From NCBI GenBank assembly GCA_003648455.1, contig QMPG01000049.1, positions 1-13,253 on the forward strand: a DNA stretch of 13,253 nucleotides, written 5' to 3'. Source of the stretch: Bacteroidota bacterium (lineage in GTDB: Bacteria > Bacteroidota > Bacteroidia > Bacteroidales > B39-G9). A program made the translations under genes and the position numbers. The notes beneath the pieces are model-generated. The model saw nothing but the letters and a program-made list of their open reading frames with translations. It ran no database searches and was not told the origin of the DNA. Each line of letters starts with the position of its first letter. The stretch's first letter is position 1. Below are positions 9,571-13,253 of this stretch, piece after piece.

Positions 9571-9827
9571 CAGATAAAAAATAGAACACAGATAACACTG
9601 ATTATACAGATAATCACAGATAAAAAAATTGTTTAAAATTTATGTAATAAGTGTCATTTGTATTCAAAAGATTATCTACAGATGAAAGAGCAAGTTTATA
9701 TAAAAACTTTTCAACGTCCGCCAGCTGGCGGACTTAAAACGTTTTTTCCTGCGTACTTTTAGACATTTTTATAATATGCAGATTTTATTATAGAAAAAAA
9801 TCCGTGTTAATCCGTGAAATCCGTGGA
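9571..9827. repeat. Inverted CACAGAT / ATCCGTG repeat element (about 257 bp)
   Basis: This fills most of the 364-bp gap between the phosphohexomutase and yjbQ-like genes. The left end has repeated CAGAT/CACAGAT words (for example at 9587-9593 and 9614-9620). The right end has three ATCCGTG words starting at 9800, 9810 and 9819. CACAGAT is the complement of ATCTGTG, so the ends are imperfect inverted repeats with the same roughly 10-base spacing. Near the middle lies a perfect 18-bp palindrome (9716-9733). I see no open frame. The pattern resembles noncoding repeats scattered in many environmental bacterial genomes; I infer a mobile or formerly mobile element. Exact borders are uncertain. Confidence 0.6.
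9716..9733. repeat. Perfect 18-bp palindrome with CCGCCAGCTGGCGG core
   Basis: GTCCGCCAGCTGGCGGAC reads the same on both strands. The 14-bp core also occurs inside repeat copies B (6661-6676) and C (10429-10444), which are otherwise unrelated to this element. The flanks AAAAAC...TTTTCAA and TTAAAACGTTTTT are partly complementary and would extend the hairpin. It is strikingly GC-rich for this region. Confidence 0.85.
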
Positions 9828-9891
9828 CAAATTAGTGAACCAACAAAAATATAAACATTTAAGTATCAATTGAATAAAAAATTACAAACAG

Positions 9892-10308
9892 ATGAAAAGC
9901 TACCGAAAAGAACTTTGGTTTAATACTGAAACAAGGCGAAAGCTCCTAAATATTACACCCGAAATTGAGAACTGTTTAGTCGAAAGCGGGATAAAAGAAG
10001 GTATGCTATTGTGTAACGCAATGCATATAACAGCAAGTGTTTTTATTAACGATGATGAATCCGGATTACATCAAGATTTTGAAAAATGGTTAGAAGGTCT
10101 TGCACCCGAAAAACCATATTCACAATATAAACACAACACATTTGAAGATAATGCAGATGCTCATCTTAAAAGAACAGTTATGGGACGAGAAGTTGTTGTT
10201 GCAATTTCCGACGGGAAACTCGATTTTGGTCCTTGGGAACAAATATTTTATGGCGAGTTTGATGGCAAACGAAAAAAAAGAGTATTAGTAAAAATTATTG
10301 GTGAATAA
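9892..10308 (+). CDS. YjbQ / UPF0047 family protein
   Basis: A 138-residue cytoplasmic protein of the UPF0047 (PF01894) family, annotated in databases as secondary thiamine-phosphate synthase because the E. coli member YjbQ has weak activity of that kind. The physiological role is not settled. The full family pattern is present: [15 protein letters not shown] (46-60) with a conserved His, [18 protein letters not shown] (90-107) with the metal-ligand type His95, and [13 protein letters not shown] (117-129) near the C-terminus. The length is standard and the ATG start fits the family N-terminus. There is no thiamine gene or thiamine riboswitch nearby. It stands alone between two repeat elements, so its neighbours say nothing about its role. 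Confidence 0.93.
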   Translation: MKSYRKELWFNTETRRKLLNITPEIENCLVESGIKEGMLLCNAMHITASVFINDDESGLHQDFEKWLEGLAPEKPYSQYKHNTFEDNADAHLKRTVMGREVVVAISDGKLDFGPWEQIFYGEFDGKRKKRVLVKIIGE

Positions 10309-10341
10309 AAAAATTATATATACATTTACTTTATAAACTTT

Positions 10342-10479
10342 GAGACTACTCCAAAAGTCTTCATAGACGTCATTGCGAGGGCAAAGCCCGAAGCAATCTC
10401 CTGATAATCAATGCGTAAGGATTGCTTCTCCGCCAGCTGGCGGATCGCAATGGCGAAAAGCACTTTTCGGAGTGGATTC
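10342..10479 (+). mobile_element. MITE-like element, copy C (138 bp)
   Basis: It starts GAGACTACTCCAAAAG and ends CTTTTCGGAGTGGATTC (complement GAATCCACTCCGAAAAG), the same inverted termini as copy B. The core repeats CGTCATTGCGAGGG, GAAGCAATCTC and GGATTGCTTC in the same order. The palindrome TCCGCCAGCTGGCGGA is at 10429-10444. The flanks AAACTTT (10335-10341) and AAACATT (10480-10486) match at 6 of 7 positions. It ends 28 bp before the start codon of the acyl-CoA ligase gene and so overlaps that gene's leader or promoter. Confidence 0.82.
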
Positions 10480-10507
10480 AAACATTCAACTTTAAAACTA
10501 ACATCTC

Positions 10508-12466
10508 ATGGATACAATAATTCAATTATTTGAAGAAAGTGTAAAAAAATATAGTAACAATCCATTATTATGGGAAAAGACTAGCAATGAATATAAAAGC
10601 ATCTCTTATAAAGAAACTCAAGAATCTGTATACAAATTCGCAGGAGGTTTGTTAAGTCTTGGAGTAAAAAAAAATGACAAAATTGCATTACTTTCTGAAG
10701 GACGAAACGACTGGATTATTAGCGAATTAGGTATTTTATACGCAGGCGCAATAAATGTTCCACTATCTGTTAAACTTGAAGCAAAAACAGAACTCTTATT
10801 CAGATTAACACACTCCGAATGTAGCATGATTATTACCTCAAAAAATCATGCAAATAAAATTCAGCAAATAAAAGATCAATTACCAAATCTTAAAAAAATT
10901 ATCTATTTAGATGCTCAAGATAAATACAATAAAAACGAGATTTGTGTTGATGAAGTATTAAAATTGGGAGAAGATTATCTAAGAACAAATGCAAAAGAGT
11001 TTGAAAAAAATTGGCAATCAATCAAAGCTGATGATTATGCAAATATAAGTTATACATCAGGAACAACCGCCGACCCAAAAGGAATAATCTTGTCACAATT
11101 AAATTATGCTACAAATGTTCAACAAGCTGCCAGCTTAATGAATATACCTGAACATTACCGAACATTGTTAATATTACCATTGGATCATTCATTTGCACAC
11201 ACAGCAGGCATTTATAGTTTTATGTATTTTGGAGCAAGCATTGCTACTATTCAGGTTGGCAAATCATCAATGGAAACCTTAAAAAACATTCCAAAAAACA
11301 TTAAAGAGATTAAGCCCAACATACTATTAAGCGTTCCTGCTCTTGCAAAAAATTTTAAGAAAAATATTGAAAAAGGAATACACGAAAAAGGGACTAAGGT
11401 TGAAAAGCTGTTTAACAAAGCAATTAAATTAGCTTATTCGTATAATAAAGAAGGATGGAATAAAGGTAAGGGATTGCAAATATTAAAAAAACCTTTGTAT
11501 GCAATATATGACAAATTAATTTTTAGCAAGATACGTGAAAACTTTGGAGGAGAACTTAAATTCTTTATTGGTGGAGGCGCTTTACTCGATATTGATTTAC
11601 AAAAATTCTTTTATGCCATAGGTATGCCAATGTTTCAAGGATACGGACTTTCAGAAGCATCACCCATTATTTCATCAAATGGATTAGAAAAACACAAATT
11701 AGGTTCTTCGGGTTATCTTGTTAAAAACCTGGAACTGAAAATTTGTGATGATAAAGGAAAGTCTTTACCAATAGGCGAAAAAGGAGAGATTGTTATTAAA
11801 GGCGATAATGTTATGGTTGGCTATTATAAAAATGAAAAAGCAACTAAAGAAACAATAAAAGATGGTTGGTTATATACGGGTGATATGGGATATATGGATA
11901 AAGACGGTTTTTTATATGTTCTTGGTCGCTTTAAAAGCCTATTAATCAGTAACGATGGTGAAAAATATAGCCCTGAAGCAATTGAAGAAGCTTTTGTACA
12001 ACAATCGCCTTTTATCGACCAGTGTATGTTATACAACGATCAAAGCCCTTATACTGTTGCATTATTTGTGCCTGACAAACAAACTATTTTGCGTTACTTA
12101 AAAGAAAATGATTTATCAGCAGGCACAGAGGAAGGACAAAAAGCCACATTAAATAAAATAGAATCTGAAATTAATGAATACCGTAAAGGTGGCAAATATG
12201 AAGGAATGTTTCCTGAAAGATGGTTGCCAAGTGCTATTGCAATTCTTGAAGAAGCTTTCTCTGAAGAAAATCATTTTATTAATAGCACTGCAAAATTAGT
12301 AAGAGGGAAAGTTACTAAGTATTATAACAAACGAATTGAATACCTTTATACTCCTGAAGCAAAAAACATTTGCAATGCTCTAAATATGAAAGCAATAAAA
12401 ATTCTTGAAGAAAAGCATAATTTAGTTTCCGATGAAGTAAAGAAAGAAACTGTTAAGGCAAATTAA
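10508..12466 (+). CDS. Long-chain acyl-CoA synthetase-like AMP-binding enzyme
   Basis: Member of the ANL (AMP-dependent synthetase/ligase) superfamily that would activate a carboxylic acid, most likely a fatty acid, to its CoA thioester through an acyl-adenylate. Of the 652 residues, the N-terminal domain holds the ATP loop SYTSGTTADPKG (181-192), GGGALL (355-360), the adenine-binding GYGLSEASP (378-386) and YTGDMGYMDKDGFLYVLGR (456-474) with the conserved Asp459. The C-terminal domain begins near SNDGEKYSPEAIEE (481-494). Length and the GEKYSPE version of the hinge motif fit the long-chain acyl-CoA synthetase (FadD15/AMP-binding long-chain) group. Exact substrate is not readable. No membrane segment is obvious. 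The gene is separated from yjbQ by repeat copy C and followed directly by a strong terminator, so it is probably a single-gene unit. Confidence 0.92.
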   Translation: MDTIIQLFEESVKKYSNNPLLWEKTSNEYKSISYKETQESVYKFAGGLLSLGVKKNDKIALLSEGRNDWIISELGILYAGAINVPLSVKLEAKTELLFRLTHSECSMIITSKNHANKIQQIKDQLPNLKKIIYLDAQDKYNKNEICVDEVLKLGEDYLRTNAKEFEKNWQSIKADDYANISYTSGTTADPKGIILSQLNYATNVQQAASLMNIPEHYRTLLILPLDHSFAHTAGIYSFMYFGASIATIQVGKSSMETLKNIPKNIKEIKPNILLSVPALAKNFKKNIEKGIHEKGTKVEKLFNKAIKLAYSYNKEGWNKGKGLQILKKPLYAIYDKLIFSKIRENFGGELKFFIGGGALLDIDLQKFFYAIGMPMFQGYGLSEASPIISSNGLEKHKLGSSGYLVKNLELKICDDKGKSLPIGEKGEIVIKGDNVMVGYYKNEKATKETIKDGWLYTGDMGYMDKDGFLYVLGRFKSLLISNDGEKYSPEAIEEAFVQQSPFIDQCMLYNDQSPYTVALFVPDKQTILRYLKENDLSAGTEEGQKATLNKIESEINEYRKGGKYEGMFPERWLPSAIAILEEAFSEENHFINSTAKLVRGKVTKYYNKRIEYLYTPEAKNICNALNMKAIKILEEKHNLVSDEVKKETVKAN

Positions 12467-12490
12467 TTTTTTGTTTTCGACAATAAATAC

Positions 12491-12520
12491 AAAAAGCAAG
12501 GAAAAATTCCTTGCTTTTTT
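12491..12520. terminator. Strong rho-independent terminator after the acyl-CoA ligase gene
   Basis: A perfect 13-bp stem (AAAAAGCAAGGAA, 12491-12503, pairing with TTCCTTGCTTTTT, 12507-12519) with a 3-base loop ends in a run of T. It starts 24 bp after the ligase stop codon. The A-run on the other side means it could also stop transcription arriving from the right on the minus strand. Confidence 0.9.
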
Positions 12521-12690
12521 ATTATATCAAAAATATCATTTTATTTAAAAATCAAAAAAAAATGCATTTTGCTGGATCAATTTAAAAAGTAGTGGAAATA
12601 AATTTATTAAAATTTTATATTTGCAGTGTTTTGAATATTTTATGTAGAAGTTATCTTGATTCATTTAAAGCAATAGAGAAATGTATTACA

Positions 12691-12773
12691 CCACGAAGTG
12701 GCAACTTATTTCAGCCCAAAGGCAACGCCTTGGGTAAAATGTGTATTATAAAAAATATCGCCCTGTAAAGGGC
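12691..12773 (+). repeat. Left hairpin arm of a REP-like element
   Basis: Three small stem-loops in a row: CCACGAAGTGG (12691-12701), CCCAAAGGCAACGCCTTGGG (12715-12734) and GCCCTGTAAAGGGC (12760-12773). They are G+C-rich islands in AT-rich DNA. In reverse complement and reverse order they match the right arm at 13028-13106, most clearly the GGCAACGCC core. The arm ends about 20 bp before the ATG of the transposase relic. Confidence 0.75.
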
Positions 12774-12793
12774 AACTTAAAAAAATAAATATT

Positions 12794-13018
12794 ATGTCAC
12801 AGTCATTACCAACAATGGTTTAAGTTTGTAACTTAAACCACATTCTATTTTGTTAAACAGGATTAAGTTACAAACTTAATTCATAAAAGGTAAAAATCCG
12901 AAAGCCGGATAAAGGTGAATTGTATTCATATATTGGTTCAATTATAAAAGATAATGAATCTATCCCCATAATGATTAATGGTATTGATTATAACGAAAAA
13001 TATCTTTGGAGTGACTAA
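12794..13018 (+). pseudogene. Remnant of an IS200/Y1-type (REP-associated) transposase
   Basis: Only the two ends of a TnpA-like gene remain. An ATG at 12794 opens MSQSLP, a typical first segment of Bacteroidota Y1 transposases, then stops at 12821. After two hairpins, an open stretch from 12887 reads KVKIRKPDKGELYSYIG followed by SIIKDNESIPIMINGI, resembling the family's region before the catalytic His-x-His. It then jumps directly into DYNEKYLWSD and a stop at 13016-13018, resembling the family's C-terminal end. The HxH motif and the catalytic tyrosine are therefore missing and the product cannot be active. An intact member would be about 150 residues. The assignment rests on recalled family patterns, not a search. 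Confidence 0.72.
12816..12880. repeat. Two related hairpins inside the transposase relic
   Basis: The first has a perfect 11-bp stem, TGGTTTAAGTT (12816-12826) with AACTTAAACCA (12830-12840) and loop TGT. The second has a perfect 8-bp stem, ATTAAGTT (12862-12869) with AACTTAAT (12873-12880) and loop ACA. Their cores are complementary (TAAGTTTGTAACTTA against TTAAGTTACAAACTTAA), so they are inverted copies of one unit. They separate the MSQSLP start from the rest of the relic. Confidence 0.75.
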
Positions 13019-13027
13019 TATTAACTT

Positions 13028-13106
13028 GTCCTTTCAGGACGTCAAAATGATCTGTAATCTAACCCGAGGCGTTGCCATCGGGCTAAATTAAATTAGGCTT
13101 TCAGCC
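13028..13106 (-). repeat. Right hairpin arm of the REP-like element
   Basis: Three stem-loops: GTCCTTTCAGGAC (13028-13040), CCCGAGGCGTTGCCATCGGG (13063-13082) and GGCTTTCAGCC (13096-13106). Order and sequence mirror the left arm. The middle unit is close to the reverse complement of 12715-12734, and the linker GGGCTAAATTAAATT corresponds to GGGCTGAAATAAGTT read backwards on the left. Together the arms enclose the transposase relic. Confidence 0.75.
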
Positions 13107-13172
13107 CGGATTATAATGATTCTCCACAACTTTTTAAAGTGATCCGTTTTGCTTAAGCTCAACTTTAAACTT

Positions 13173-13253
13173 CTACCCTTTTTCTTTCAACAAAAGCCTA
13201 TCATATAATAATAAACCAACAACTGTTATTATTCCAATTCCTGAAATAACATA
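13173..13253 (-). CDS. C-terminal end of a membrane protein (partial)
   Basis: The gene enters from the right edge and ends at a TAG stop (13173-13175). The visible 26 residues, YVISGIGIITVVGLLLY followed by DRLLLKEKG, form one hydrophobic helix and a short basic tail, the usual end of a polytopic inner-membrane protein such as a transporter of the major facilitator type. The family cannot be decided from this fragment. It is convergent with the acyl-CoA ligase gene, with the hairpin element and the terminator between them. Confidence 0.6.
   Translation of the reverse strand, partial: YVISGIGIITVVGLLLYDRLLLKEKG

Noticed and set aside
9892..10308. A thiamine pathway locus around the YjbQ-like gene
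   Set aside because: No thiamine gene or riboswitch is visible nearby; the family's annotated activity rests on weak side activity of a homologue.
12616..12623. TATATTTG as a Bacteroidota -7 promoter box
   Set aside because: It fits TAnnTTTG, but no TTG lies at the expected -33 distance and no intact gene follows, so chance in AT-rich DNA is more likely.
12691..13106. Regularly spaced palindromes as a CRISPR array
   Set aside because: The palindromes differ in sequence, spacing is irregular and the two arms mirror each other; there is no constant direct repeat with unique spacers.

Overview
The window looks like chromosomal DNA of an AT-rich member of the Bacteroidota. I infer this from the strong A+T bias, start codons preceded by A-rich leaders rather than clear Shine-Dalgarno sites, the gene types, and intergenic spacers full of small palindromic repeats. 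No rRNA or tRNA gene, CRISPR array or complete transposon was seen.

Layout. (1) 1-2431: a phosphate-uptake pair on the minus strand, a DUF47/PhoU-like protein followed by a PiT-family transporter. Short inverted-repeat elements occupy all three boundaries of the pair. (2) 2675-7628: a plus-strand sugar-nucleotide block, ugd, UDP-glucuronate decarboxylase (UXS), rmlA, rmlC and rmlD. It provides UDP-glucuronate, UDP-xylose and most of the dTDP-L-rhamnose route. rmlB, the dehydratase between RmlA and RmlC, is absent. (3) 7776-9527: a large phosphohexomutase that probably supplies glucose-1-phosphate to the same pathways. (4) 9892-12466: a YjbQ/UPF0047 protein and a long-chain acyl-CoA synthetase-like enzyme, ending in a strong hairpin terminator. 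(5) 12467-13172: about 700 bp without an intact gene, holding a decayed IS200/Y1-type transposase between mirrored arms of small hairpins. (6) 13173-13253: the C-terminal end of a minus-strand membrane protein that runs off the window.

How the genes work together: regions 2 and 3 make activated sugars for surface polysaccharide or glycan, but no glycosyltransferase, flippase or polymerase is visible. This is a precursor-supply segment, not a whole polysaccharide locus.

The coding content is ordinary. The more unusual signal is between genes: five copies of one MITE-like family (shared termini, 6-7 bp flanking direct repeats, two unrelated cores), a 14-bp palindrome nested in two different repeat families, heptamer-period micro-repeats in several spacers, and the mirrored hairpin element around a transposase relic. 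I found no convincing new defence, toxin or biosynthetic system.
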